Of a DNA stretch of 64,000 nucleotides, positions 48,201 through 59,080 are shown one piece after another. How positions within the stretch are numbered: the stretch's first letter is position 1; each line of letters opens with the position of its first letter. The notes beneath the pieces were generated by a model, which saw nothing but the letters and a program-made list of their open reading frames with translations, was not told the origin of the DNA and searched no databases. The stretch lies in assembly GCA_036245805.1 (NCBI GenBank), contig BTRK01000004.1:35077541-35141540 (forward strand), given 5' to 3'. A program made the translations under genes and the position numbers. The DNA comes from Pristionchus mayeri. Lineage: Eukaryota > Nematoda > Chromadorea > Rhabditida > Neodiplogasteridae.

Positions 48201-49894
48201 TTTTACAACATTCAGGATCCTCCTCATCGCCCTCCTCTCACCAAACCATCCCATGCGCATGCGAGGAGGTTCTCGAACCGTTCGGTGAGTGGGATGCATC
48301 ATAGTCATTAGGACAATACACATCTGTTTGCCTCAATAATGAACATGAGAAATCATCTAGAAGGGCTGTTGAGACATGGTTATAAATTAGTGCCATTTGT
48401 AGCAGACGATCTCTCACTGTGGGGAAGCGCACGGAATCTGCAGCAGCTGGAGTGAGTCAAGCCCTGTCTGAAATGATACGGGACTATTACTGCGATAGTA
48501 CCACCTTCATTGCATAGTTCTTGAATCAAGTCTTGACCATCTTACGGTTTTGAATTTCGGAGAAGTGAACGAAAGCAATATTATAGAAACTATTCTGATG
48601 AACCTATGTTTTCATCGTGAAACACATCTGATTCCACCATTGAAATCTTTAGCAACTATCACCACCCCTCACCCTTTTCTATCTCTTCTCGATCCCCCCA
48701 TCCATTCGCATACCCCCTTCGATCTTCTCCGATCTGTCACACAAGCTTCCAATAAGACATACATTGGACTAGCGGCCACTCCTCCCGCTCACGAGGCTCC
48801 CTCCCCTCGACACTATCCTCTCTTGTGCGACAAGATTTGGAAGATCGACCCCCCCTCCTTCTCCCTGCCCCACTTTCACGCACATTCTGCACCTGCCGAC
48901 GCACCCTAGTGGTGTACGATAAATAAATAAAAATAATTGAACAAGCAAGCATTTCTTCAGTATCCCTCTGCCCTTCTCCAACTCGACCCTCTCCCACTCC
49001 GTGCCCACACTGCTCACTCCGCCCATTCCTCCCCAGCCCTACTCCTCCCCGACTCAGCCAGTCCCCAGGTCCATACTGAAGAGGAGAGCAAGGGATTACG
49101 ATCATCATGACCCTTCTGGTAAGAATTTGAAACTGACAAATCATACGTTTCACAATAATTTGAAAAACAATGTTCATCACTAATTTCGATTTTCGAAACG
49201 GTCGCTGGGGTAAAATAACAAACAATTACAATATTCCAGTGCACGGCGATTCGGGAATTCGCAGCGAGCCAGCATCCAGGGATTCGAGGATTCTCCCCAT
49301 TGTTGAAGAGGGTAAGTTTCTTTCCTTCAAAATCCGTTTTCCAGTCGTAGTTGATCTTGATGAGTTTCACGAAAAGTACATCCGTCTATTTCAGTGTTGT
49401 TGTAGATTTCTTGCTTGCTGAAGCTTTATAAAACACATGGTATTGTCAAAGGATATAGGAACTTTCGCTATTCTCACTTATCGATAACTGACTGATTGCA
49501 GAGCCGTCAGTCGCCGAGGCAGTTCGATGTCTGCTCATGAAGAAATTGGGAGTCATCGATGTAAGTTTCAGTTCACCTTGAAATTTTGCGAAATTAAATC
49601 AGAATTATGAAATAGTTTTTACAGATTCTTGTCTTTATTAGATACGTGTACAAGCAATACATTTCAGCAGGATTTACTGGAGAATTCGCAAACTTCACTA
49701 TACAAGAACGACAGTTTGAGGAGTCTCGAAGATGACGACAAAGATGATCCGAGAGAATTAAGAAAGAAGATAAGCACAATCTCAGATCAGGTATTATTCC
49801 ATTGTCTTGGGGACTCGATTCGGAAAACTGGTTATTTCAGTATCCCTTCAACAAGCCGCTGCAAAGGCGGCCGGACGTTGAGGGGTTCAAGTAA
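42257..49894 (+). CDS. Bestrophin-family chloride channel
   Basis: About 26 exons, all in phase, about 801 aa. Core exons: 42257-42332, 42845-42953, 42997-43064, 43109-43175, 43494-43587, 44227-44298, 44410-44474, 44606-44695, 44742-44819, 44969-45058, 46388-46450, 46578-46658, 46845-46910, 47069-47157. Tail: 47315-47441, 47465-47535, 47663-47778, 47852-47950, 48032-48124, 48216-48284, 48653-48908, 48961-49118, 49240-49311, 49502-49560, 49668-49790, 49841-49894. Diagnostic features are the MTVSYSFDV start, the neck segment [11 protein letters not shown], the RFP-containing [40 protein letters not shown] (acidic calcium clasp) and [13 protein letters not shown]. Bestrophins are calcium-gated anion channels of the plasma membrane. 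The neck position equal to human F80 is Ile here. The ~400-residue tail is Ser/Pro-rich and probably disordered. The least certain exons are 47315-47441 and 48653-48908 (weak donors). TTGTAG directly precedes the ATG. Confidence 0.88.
43358..43465. repeat. Degenerate TTATCATCCG-type repeat
   Basis: GGATGATAGATAACCTTCCG..GGTGATAACC..GGTTATCACC. Related to the longer elements at 51349-51484 and 63786-63940. In intron 4 of the bestrophin gene. Confidence 0.5.
45237..46265. mobile_element. ~1 kb foldback element in bestrophin intron 10
   Basis: Inverted arms of about 400 bp (roughly 45237-45660 and 45840-46265), for example GGGGGTTCTCGAGGATGCTG and the complement near 46170, around a ~180 bp centre. 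Arm identity looks high but imperfect. No coding capacity. Termini and target duplication could not be fixed. Transcribed as part of the bestrophin pre-mRNA, it would form a long double-stranded stem. Confidence 0.8.
46711..46793. mobile_element. Palindromic MITE (GGCACTAGGTCGG family)
   Basis: An 83 bp copy in the bestrophin intron after exon 46578-46658. Direct repeats TAGCACC flank it (46704-46710 and 46794-46800), giving a 7 bp target duplication. Confidence 0.8.
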
Positions 49895-50366
49895 CGCTGA
49901 AGCTTTAAATTCATTATTGTACATGCTGTCAATTCACGGATAAAGTCGCAATATTCATTTTTATACCGATGAAACATCAAACACTACATTCACTTACGAC
50001 CAATGTTTTCGTACTCTATCTAAGGCACTGCCTAGAAGTAGGGCCTAATGATGTGCAAATTCATGCTTCCTTCTCCAGCACCGCATCAAGACCACACAAC
50101 CGCTGTTACATCACAATTGCCGGGCTAATATCAGTTGCGTATGTGAAGCAGTGGTGTGAGACACCACCGATGCAAACTAATCTGTCTATCCCGCCGGGGT
50201 CTTTAAATTGGTTGTCACCGCGGTTGCGAAAGGTTGCGAAAAAAGCAGTGATATTCAATTGTTTATCGGCATAATCGCACAAAATGTGCAATGATGTTAC
50301 AGTCCGGTGTGTTACATCAGAGTAAATACAGTAGTATGTTGACTTGATAAGAAAATTTCGATAATT

Positions 50367-52476
50367 CTACTTGTGCGATGCGCGACTGTTGGTTTTCGAA
50401 GCTATCGGAGAAACGAGTGTCGCCTTCGAAGTTTTCGAAGTGGCAATCGGCGTGGCCGTCGACTCAGGTGAGGATGAATTCGATTGACGAACGAACTGGA
50501 GCTGCACGGCGGACTGCAAATGCCCTACTTCTTTTTGTAACAGGAAAAGATAAAGGCTACTGGTTTCGGCTCTAGTTGCCCCAAAGACGATGAGGTGGCA
50601 CAGCCCGCTCTTGCTTGGAAATGGCTAACCCCTGTACCTTGCACTTTAAAGGTAAATGTGATAGGCTTTTCCGGCGGGCTGTGCAGCCCCATCCTCTGTG
50701 CAGCAACGGGATCCGGAATCGATGTGCAAGCTAATCAATTCTCAATTTCTCGAACCTGCGTAACGGGACACAGCCAGACGAAAGCAGTGAGGGGCAGCGT
50801 GGCCAGACCGAGATCTCCGTTCACAATTGTGCCGTAGGTGACGATGCCGAGGGGAATACTCAGAATGACGAGTGGAAGAATACTCTGAGCAATACATGAC
50901 TTTCGGTCAGGCCGACTACTGCTAGTACACATATCCCTGATATACACAATGTATCTACGGAATTATGGATAGCAGGGATATATGAGGTCGAAAGGTAATA
51001 CAGTATTTGAAATGTGGTGTATTACAAAGATATGAGTATGTGCCACTAGCATTTTACCAGAGAGTGCGAATTCACCTGAAGAAATTGCATGATGAAAAAC
51101 TGCCGCTGCATTTTGATCGTTCGCTGACTAAGAGCCATGCCGTTCGAAAAGAGTTGATTTCGGATCTATAACGAAGATTATTAGCTTCATACGATCAGTT
51201 GCATGATCTGTTAATTTAACGTACCATGAACATGGCGAAAATAATAATTGTGTATGAGACACAGTAAGGAATCGTGACGAACATGAGCGTGAAGGCCAGC
51301 ATGCTCTTGCCGTTCTGAAAGGTATTTCTAAAAAAAACTGTTCTGGCTCTAGGTCGGATGATCACCGATAACCTGCCGGATGATAACCATAAAAAGGACT
51401 CTTCTGCAGAACTTTCACAGAAACCATTTTTGCACTTAGGGAACCTACTTTGAACGTTCCATTTTAGTTATCATCCGACCTATACAACAACTGTTCTCAT
51501 CACGTCTTCAATCTCTCACATTAATATCCGAATAGGTGACGCTGATACCATATGTCTGCACGAAGATGTCATCCGGAATGGCGAACAATTCCCTCATTGA
51601 CTTCTCCATAATAATTTCCAGCTCCTTTGACGGAATGAGAAGAGGAACTGCATACTAAAAGTTTTGGCACTAGATCGGATGAGAATTATGACTACATGCC
51701 GCCTTTGATATAGCAAAGGCGGCATGACTTCATAGTTCTCATCCGACCTAGTGCCGGAAGTTTTTTAAATGTGATTTTCCCATCTCATGAGTGGGACGAC
51801 AAATAAAGCGAGCTTATGATTGAATGTGTGAGAAAAACATTGTGACTTCCTCAAGTTTGAAAGCATTAGTACACTACGCCATTTGATAATACTTCTAGAG
51901 TAGTAAGATCAAAATCGATCACCCCTCCAAAGGTGAGACATGTTGCAGTGAATGCTGAAGAGAAAAGAAGCTTCTTTAGATTGTTCCAGTGCGCACTGAA
52001 ATTGTAATTGAATGAGGTGATCGTAATTGTGGAGACGTTTTTCTGGATAGCACGGTGAGTTGAAGGAGACAAGTGGATGGGGTGAAGGACCACATTAGAG
52101 AAGCTAACAGGCAAGCAACCTGAAGATTCTCAATTATAATGGTAGTATTTCTTTATCATTTTAGAAATGAAAGTTTCTTATTGCTAGCAAGTTATTTTCC
52201 AGGGCGCATGCAAAGATTGTGCACAAAATCTCCTTTACAGTCACACATTGCTCAAGAGGTTCTGTAGTCGTACCTCAAACAATGATGCGCGTATGGAATC
52301 AGGAAAATATTTGGAGAGAGGATTGATCAATACGATGATAAATGTCCCATCACGAAAGATGTGAGTCTGCAAATCTGAATCATCATTCATGAAATGCGTA
52401 CATTCCTTACAAAGTTCATGATAGCGATCAAGAAGCTAAGAATAAGTCCGGCGCATCCCGAGCAGAAGATTGGAAC
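50367..52476 (-). CDS. Serpentine chemoreceptor, srh/str-like (5'-incomplete)
   Basis: Exons on the minus strand: 52476-52411, 52366-52274, 52119-51997, 51654-51520, 51314-51225, 51165-51076, 50884-50756, 50513-50367. All listed borders are phase 0. Recognisable parts are a TM segment VPIFCSGCAGLILSFLIAIM; TM5 in the 51314 exon (MLAFTLMFVTIPYCVSYTII); the RTIKMQRQFFIMQFLQ motif before TM6, typical of the srh/str superfamily; TM6 SILPLVILSIPLGIVTY; TM7; and a Ser/Thr-rich cytoplasmic tail ending NSRASHK. No start codon exon was found, and the TM4 region between 51997 and 51654 is poorly supported (a reading there hits a stop), so a missing exon or pseudogenisation is possible. Three small transposons lie in or next to the gene. 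Confidence 0.6.
51349..51484. mobile_element. GGTCGGATGATCACC element (second MITE family)
   Basis: Ends TAGGTCGGATGATCACCG and TTATCATCCGACCTA with a ~100 bp non-palindromic core containing CTTCTGCAGAACTTTCACAG. A related element with the core inverted is at 63786-63940. It lies within an intron of the second receptor. Confidence 0.7.
51666..51755. mobile_element. Palindromic MITE (GGCACTAGGTCGG family)
   Basis: The most symmetric copy: GGCACTAGATCGGATGAGAA and its near-perfect complement ending CCGACCTAGTGCC, around AAAGGCGG-type arms. AAGTTTT lies close to both sides. Confidence 0.8.
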
Positions 52477-52634
52477 CTGAATAGCTAATTTTGGTTTCCA
52501 AAAGTGTTAAGAAACTTCTGACTTGAAATATTGTCGTTGATGTTGATTTCGAGCGAAGTAGAGAGTAGAGGAGAGATAAATTGAGGAGGAATCCTTCAAA
52601 CAGAATTGAGGGTTTGAATAATCGGAAGAAGGAT

Positions 52635-52726
52635 ACTAGGTCGGATGAGAACCATGACATCATGTCTATAACGCCTTTGATCTATCAAAGGCGGCACGAT
52701 GTCATAGTTCTCATCTGGCCTAGTGC
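52635..52726. mobile_element. Palindromic MITE (GGCACTAGGTCGG family)
   Basis: Copy just upstream of the first recognised exon of the second receptor: ACTAGGTCGGATGAGAACCA ... TCATCTGGCCTAGTGC. Confidence 0.75.
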
Positions 52727-52954
52727 TCGCAGAAGCAGACGACCTACCGCAGCAGCCCTCCACTGTACAAATAGTGCGCATGAGCTGCAAAATCATTGCA
52801 GAATTCCGGTATTCTCAGGGAAAAACCACCTGACTCAACAGGTGGGGGAGCTTTTATCCGAGCTTTATCTCACGATGGAAATACAAATTCACCGAGTGGG
52901 GGCGGAAAAACAGGAGGTGGGTATATCAAATACTGTGTTTACAAATATAATTTT

Positions 52955-53005
52955 TTTACTATGACGTGTGTACTACGCACTCAGCAGTGCACACGTCATA
53001 GTAAA
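52955..53005. repeat. 16 bp inverted repeat with 19 bp loop
   Basis: TTTACTATGACGTGTG and its exact complement. Possibly another small palindromic element; no target duplication is obvious. Confidence 0.6.
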
Positions 53006-53577
53006 ACTCAGGAGTAAACCAGTTTTGGCGATAGCTACTGGAGAAGGATTCTCAGTAATCACGTACTTGGATGTAATATGTTTCAAATTGGGAGAGAACT
53101 CTTAAAGAGAACTTAAAAACTTAAAGAGAACTTAAAAGTCGCGTACTCTCTCGCTCGTTGTCTGACCTTTAGGGTCACTTGGCACTAATCATACTAGCCG
53201 TAACTTGCTTCACATGAAATATATGAAAATTCGGGGATTCCAGTGAGGTGTTGGTGAGCCTCAAAACTCTTGTCTGATCGTAGAGTAAATTTTGTCGATG
53301 CCCCTTCTTGACCACATGGTGTTTTCAGGTCTAATTGAGATTATTCATTCGCCCTCTCTATCTAGACATAGAGTCTGGTGGTGTGTCTCAATTCCCGCTT
53401 CCCTCTCCAGCTCCATAAATCACGATCAGACGCCCGCTGTTACATCAGATCATGCAGCCACGGGTGGTAAATACTACAATTGATCTCGTAAAGCTTCTAG
53501 TGATTCCATCGCACATATGTTATTGTATCTTTTTCAACCTCCTGTAGATCATTTTCCCAATTGGAAATATTCCAGAA

Positions 53578-55709
53578 ATGCGTGTTCTCCTGGCTTTGGC
53601 TGTATTTGGAGGTGTAATTCTCGCGAAACATCGACGTCCGGATCAAAGGAGAAGCATTGGATGGAATCCAGTTTACACGGCCCACCATGCCACCTCGATC
53701 CATCTTGACCCCTTACGGGAAACAGCAGCACCCTCGAACAACCCTTCCTGCTCGGACCACCCTGACTCCGAGACAACAAAATCCTCGACCCACCCTGCCG
53801 CCTCGACCCACCCAGCCGCCTCGGACAATCCTGTCGACTCGATCCACCCAGTTGACTAGACCCACCCTGCCGCCCCGACCAACCTTGCCGCCTCGGTCCA
53901 TCCTGTCGACTCGATCCACCCAGTTGACTAGACCCAGCCTGCCGCCTCGACCCACCTTGCCGCCTTGGTCCATCCTGTCGACTCGATCCACCCAGTTGAC
54001 TAGACCCACCCTGCCGCCTCGACCCACCTTGCCGCCTCGGTCCATCCTGTCGACTCGATCCACCCAGTTGACTAGACCCAGCCTGCCGCCTCGACCCACC
54101 TTGCCGCCTTGGTCCATCCTGTCGACTCGATCCACCCAGTTGACTAGACCCACCCTGCCGCCTCGACCCACCTTGCCGCCTCGGTCCATCCTGTCGACTC
54201 GATCCACCCAGTTGACTCGACCCACTCTGCCACCTCGACCCACCTTGCCGCCTCGGTCCATCCTGTCGACTCGATCCACCCAGTTGACTCGACCCACCCT
54301 GCCGCCGCGACCCACTATTAATCCGAAACATCAGCACTCTCGAACCACTCTGTCGCCTCTGGCAACTCAGATCACTAAGACTACTGTTCCTCCAGCATAC
54401 ATAGATCCCTTCAGAGAGAACGAATCCATTGGTTAGTATAAATATATATCCTGATACAAAGTTTTAATTTATTTTCCCAGATTCTGTCTTTGAGAAGAAG
54501 GGCTATTTCGCGTTCAGGCTGACGAATGAAAAGGTAATATATTTTTGCGCCAACCAAATAGTATTACTGACATACTTTAGTAGTTTGCACAAATAGTTGC
54601 AGCTCCAGCGACGAGTGATGCTCATACAAGAGCTGTCGCAGCAGCATGAGGGAGGTGTGTAATTTCATCGCTTTATTACACATTGTAGAAAATCGTAAGT
54701 AGGTAATGAAGATAACCTCGGAATGATTTATTTGTTTAGACAACCTCAATACATCGTTCGTGGAACCATCCGAACTCGAACTACGCCTTCTTGAATTATA
54801 TTATGACGAAGCGGAGCAACAGGAGAGGTCGGATAATGGGCGAGATCCGAAATTCAATACGCATTTCAGTTTGAATGAGACGTTTTCGGAAATCGTCCGC
54901 TCTCTTTGTGACTTATTCCCACGTTACCTCGCCTTTGATCAATTCATACTGGTGCAATCACATTTCAGATTTTTGTCTCAACATTACTAGTGATGTTTCA
55001 GGACGATGGACTTATTCGAGGCATCTTCAAGATCCGAAAACCGAAACAAGTAAGAGATCTATGCTGCATAGACTATGTACCAATTCGATAAGTCAATCTT
55101 TTTGAGTGTCTGCCAACATAATATTTTCAGAATCATTGGCGATAATTCTGAGCAATAACGGATTCGTGAATCAGAATTCGAGCGGCGTCTCAATCGGAGT
55201 TAACAGCGGATTCGTCGTAGTGAAGGTAAGCTGAGCAACACATCTTGTAAATTTTTAATTCCTTCTCTTTCGATAGTACGAACTAGTGGTGGCTATTTGA
55301 GACCGGGTTGCAATGCCTATCGCTCGACGTATTGTGAAATCTTGGAGAGGAACTCGAATAGCAATCCTGATACTATTTTTTCATTGTCTATCTGTTCATC
55401 AGAAGCACGCCTCGCTCGTGAACAAGACGATGGACCAGCTTAGTTCTGCTGCGAGAATCTTCCTCCAGAAACCTCTCAGAGCCGCAGTATTCGTCGACAG
55501 TAAGTTCGGAATTGCGCGTGCATATTATTCGTTCAACGTAATGTGAATATTTTTTGATTTGTTATGATTGTCAACATGTATAAAATAACTAATTAATAAT
55601 ATTTGCAGCTTTCTACGCTTGCATCGAGAGCGCCTCCGGAGCGTGCGAAGAGATTGCTTCGGCAACGATCGAGAAATGCTCAAAGGCAACCGATAATTTG
55701 AAAGAATAA
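53578..55709 (+). pseudogene. Secreted repeat protein A, frame broken
   Basis: Paralog of the gene at 57404-59080. It starts MRVLLALAVFGGVILA (signal peptide), with ATTCCAG two bases before the ATG. Exon 1 (53578-54431) carries seven 72 bp repeats; further exons are 54481-54533, 54603-54654, 54740-54827, 54870-54951, 55002-55049, 55131-55225, 55403-55499 and 55609-55709, with the same order and nearly the same sizes as the paralog. The signal-peptide frame stops at the TAG of the first repeat (53857-53859), whereas the repeats continue open in the +1 frame into exon 2 (EKKGYFAFRL). A second mismatch is at exon 55002-55049: 48 bases against 55 in the paralog, leaving the wrong phase. Either it is a recent pseudogene or two indel errors exist in the assembly. 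Downstream exons keep conserved Cys (YACIES..CEEI..EKC). Function unknown. Confidence 0.65.
53832..54335. repeat. 72 bp coding minisatellite, seven units
   Basis: Units start TGTCGACTCGATCC at 53832, 53904, 53976, 54048, 54120, 54192 and 54264. Each unit encodes 24 residues of the type ILSTRSTQLTRPTLPPRP plus a second PPRP/S. Units differ by a few substitutions, some alternating, suggesting expansion by a two-unit step. Because 72 is a multiple of three, other frames, including the minus strand, also stay open. Confidence 0.9.
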
Positions 55710-56142
55710 TTTCGAATAATTTTATTCTTCGCAAATCGTTTCTCCATTTCTCATTACTGCCCGAGACCTCCGAACCAAAGTGCTTAAGAATCTTTTCATT
55801 TTTTGCGATGAACGATTTAGTTGAATGTACTCAAGTGGGTTTCGCTTGGAATGATTGAGAGTGCAACGTTGTACTCATGCAGTGTGCGGTGGAATCGACT
55901 ACTTTAGTGCGATGAACCCTCTCTTATCGGCCCCTCTTTTCCAGCTCCATAGATCAAGAGTAAGGCATCTCCGTCTGTTACAGCAGTCCACGCAAAAAAA
56001 GAGAAATACTAAGACAGATCTCGCTGGATCCCTCGTTCTTCCCTTAGTATTTCCCTGGAAAATCATTGTATTACATTATGTCGGATTCGTTTATTATTTG
56101 CTAATTGTTCAATTAACCTCACACATTGCTACTATTTAAGAA

Positions 56143-56500
56143 ATGCGTGTTCTCCTTGCCTTGGCGGTGCTTGGATGTGTGTTATCGAACAAAAGTGGTT
56201 CAGATGCTGGTGGATCAAGAGTCGTTCACGTTAATCAACCCCTTCGCGTTAATGAACCCCAGAGAAGAACCCTTCACCATTAATCAACCCCAAGCAAGAA
56301 CCGTTCACGTTAACGAACCCCAGGCAAGAACCGTTCACGTTTATGAACCCCAAGCAAGGACCCTTCACCTTAATCAACCCGATGCAAGAACCCTTCACCT
56401 TAATCAACCCGAGGCAAGAACCGTTCACGTTAATCGACCCCAAACAAGAACCGTTCACGTTAATCGACCCCAGACAACAACTCTTCATGCTAATCAGTGA
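56143..56500 (+). pseudogene. Secreted repeat protein B, truncated and frameshifted
   Basis: It starts MRVLLALAVLGCVLS, almost the same signal peptide as paralog A, with TTTAAG two bases before the ATG. About nine 30 bp repeats follow, encoding a VHVNQPQART-type decapeptide. In the signal frame the product ends at TAA 56281-56283 after 46 residues. The repeat ACCATTAATC has one more base than its neighbours (ACCTTAATC), so the later units are read in another frame, open to 56500. No counterparts of the downstream exons of A or C were found. It looks like a partial duplicate of exon 1 with its own repeat array and a one-base insertion, unless that base is an assembly error. Confidence 0.6.
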
Positions 56501-57003
56501 ATGAGAAGAATTACTCGGCGACTTAAAAAAAAAAAATGTTGTTATCTTAATAGTGAAATTATTCGTACCATTTATCGTGTTATACGTAAACAATTTTTTC
56601 GCTCTTTCTTCATACCGTTAAATTTTTCGGTGCATGTTCATTGTTTTATTATTTCCCTGCATTGTATCATACTCGTTTAGGCACTCTAGATATCAGAATA
56701 TTTTTAAAGGTTATCAATGTGTTCATACAAACACGAATTGGTTCACAATTGGAAATAGTCTCTCCTAAATTCACGTATCTTGCTCGGAATGTGAAGAGAA
56801 TGTTTTTAAAATAAGTCAGTGGAATGCCAACATTGCACTTTGCTCGTCAACTGTTCATGCTCTCGAGCATAAATCACGTCGGGAAAACTCGGATGTTACA
56901 CATTGAAAAATAGTCGGCTAGTTGAAAAGGGCACAAAACGCGCTGGCTGAATCTTCTCTGATTCGATAAATCGGGAACTCGAAATTAAATTTGTTGCTTC
57001 GAA

Positions 57004-57126
57004 ATGCTTTCTGTCCTCCTCCTAACGGTTTCTGTCTTGCATGGAAAACCCGATACGTCGGATTCTCCATCGCTACCGATTTCTGCGATCCCGTCCGTCT
57101 CCCCTAAAATTTCTAATATGTTATAA
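57004..57126 (+). CDS. Candidate 40-aa secreted peptide
   Basis: A short frame starting MLSVLLLTVSVLHG, a plausible signal peptide, followed by a Ser/Pro/Asp-rich 26-residue peptide and a stop. It lies inside the secreted-protein cluster between B and C. Unlike its neighbours no splice acceptor lies before the ATG. It could be another exon-1 remnant of the family or a real small peptide gene. Confidence 0.35.
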   Translation: MLSVLLLTVSVLHGKPDTSDSPSLPISAIPSVSPKISNML

Positions 57127-57403
57127 AATAATATTGCATAAATGTTCCTGAACGGCCTCCTGGATAGAAATGAAAGAGCGCATGAATGATGAAGCTCTTC
57201 TTCTGTCTCTCTTGCCTAGACTATTAACATCTTTAAGTGTCTCGACTGGTGTCCACTGCTTGTTACACACCGCCCATAGTGTGCTCGATCGGACCCTTCA
57301 CTCGTTCTTCCAACGAATCTTGCTTCGTATAATCGTTTTTTTTCTTTTCGGAATTTAACTTGAATTCTGTGATTCGTAGTAAACGTGCACCATTCCCTCA
57401 GAA

Positions 57404-59080
57404 ATGCGCATTCTTCTTCTACTGTCTGTTCTGGCTGCAGTAATAGCATGCGGATATGAGACATCGAGTGAAGAGGACCGATCGCCCTATGGCTACAATC
57501 ACGACAAGGACCCGCTCAAGGAAAACGAATCAATTGGTAACTATTTGCAGTTTTTATATTTGCGACCTTATTAGGATTGTTCTTGCTTTTATGATTATAG
57601 TCCATTGGCGATACAAAATGATACTTATTTTCAGATTCAGTATTCGAGAAGAAGGCATACTTTGCCTTCAAACTCAAGAGCGGAAAGGTATGGATTAGGG
57701 TTTCCCTTTTCAGGCGTTCAGGCGCTTAATTTTTGGGCGCCTGACTCTCGAAACGAAATGATATTTTGCGCGCATGAAACATACTCGAAAAGCGAAATAC
57801 CCAAAAGGGGAAACCCTAGTATGGATCTAGAATTCGATACAGTTTTGGATTTTGTAACATATATGCTAATATTAACAAAAATGTACATCTGAAGCTGCAA
57901 CGTCGAGTGCTGCTCATCCAGGAGCTTTCCAAGCAGCAGCCGTCCGACTACTACGGTAGAGCTTACGGTATACTTAGACGTGGGAATTACTGAGAAACAA
58001 GTACTCCTTTCATCACAGAGATTGATGAACATTGATTGCTGTGTTAAGATCAAGTAACAAGGGGTTCAATTGAACTCTACTCATTTTCCACCATAAAAAG
58101 GTCATGATTGATATTTGAAGGATACGGGAACAGTGGTTATCTCAACTCGTCGTTCGTCCTACCCTCCGACCTCGAACTACGCCTTGCTGGTTTCTATTAC
58201 GACGAAGCGGAACACAAGAAATTCGTGTTGAGAAATTCGTGTAGGAACTGTATCTTCGATAAGAATAAGGAAAAACGGTGTGTATAAACCAATTTAATTA
58301 TAATAGAATGAACGCAACGTTCTCGGACGTCGTCAACTCCATCTGTGCCTCGTTCCCTCGCTACCTCATGTTCGATCGATTCGTGCTGGTAAGCTCGAGT
58401 TGAAAGAGTTCAAGAGGAGCAAATTCAGGATGCAGGGCGGATCAGAATCAGAGGTCGGCTGCAAGAGACGGACATCGATGGAAGTTAGCTTTTTTCGCAT
58501 AATTTACTATTTGATTTCAAGAAATGACTGCAACCGATATTTTTCAGAACCTCTGAACAACATTCTGAGTCATCATGGCTTCATGCACAGAAATGTCAGC
58601 GATATCTCGAGGGAAGAAAAGAGCGGCTTTGTCATTGTTAAGGTGAACCATTTCGACCTCACTTAAGTCATTTTGACCTTGTACAATTCATGTAACGTTG
58701 CGTTGCAGAAACACAAGTCGTTGAAGAACAAAAGCATTAGTCAGCTGATGGCAGCTGCGAAGATCTTCCTTCAGAAGCCACTACGATCTTCAGTTTTCGT
58801 CGACAGTTTGTCATATATATATTTTTTTTTAAATTTGGAGGTCCATTTAGGTGTCACACGTGTGTAGAGTGAGTTGTTTAGTCACGAGAAAATACCACAT
58901 GATCAAAACGGACTTTCAAAATGAGATATGAATGATATAATATCACATTAAATTCAAATAATGATGTGAGTGCAACTCTTTGCAGCTCTCTTCGCGTGCA
59001 TCGAGAGCAGCACGGGAACCTGTGAAGAACTGGCGTCATTGAAGATCGAGAAATGCGTCAAGGGAAAGGATGAACTGTGA
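57404..59080 (+). CDS. Secreted protein C (intact member of the cluster)
   Basis: Nine phase-consistent exons: 57404-57536, 57635-57687, 57895-57955, 58121-58277, 58307-58388, 58429-58483, 58548-58642, 58709-58805, 58986-59080 (275 aa). Signal peptide MRILLLLSVLAAVIACG. Landmarks shared with A are ENESIGDSVFEKKAYFAFKL, LQRRVLLIQELS, SFVLPSDLELRLAGFYYDEA, SFPRYLMFDRFVL, KSISQLMAAAKIFLQKPLR and a Cys-spaced C-terminus (FACIES..TCEEL..EKC). It lacks the N-terminal repeat array of A. CCTCAG lies two bases before the ATG (probable trans-splice site). Introns are very short (40 bp at 58389). I do not recognise the family; helical secreted protein is an inference. A transposon sits directly after the exon 2 donor. 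Confidence 0.75.
57696..57818. mobile_element. hAT-like MITE at a splice donor
   Basis: A 123 bp element with termini TAGGGTTTCCC and its complement, flanked by exact 8 bp repeats GTATGGAT (57688-57695 and 57819-57826). The left repeat is the exon 2 donor of secreted protein C (AAG|GTATGGAT), so the donor was duplicated by the insertion. Confidence 0.85.

Noticed and set aside
48737..49370. Minus-strand frames of 118-162 codons within the bestrophin tail
   Set aside because: Antisense to Pro/Ser-rich coding exons whose plus-strand frame is continuous with the channel.
53832..54335. Regular repeat array as a possible CRISPR
   Set aside because: Units are contiguous with no unique spacers, lie within a coding exon and the genome is animal.
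53549..54337. Gly/Arg/Gln-rich and Val/Asp/Arg-rich minus-strand frames of 262 and 200 codons
   Set aside because: Shadows of the 72 bp repeat, whose period is a multiple of three; the plus-strand exon structure is shared with the paralog.
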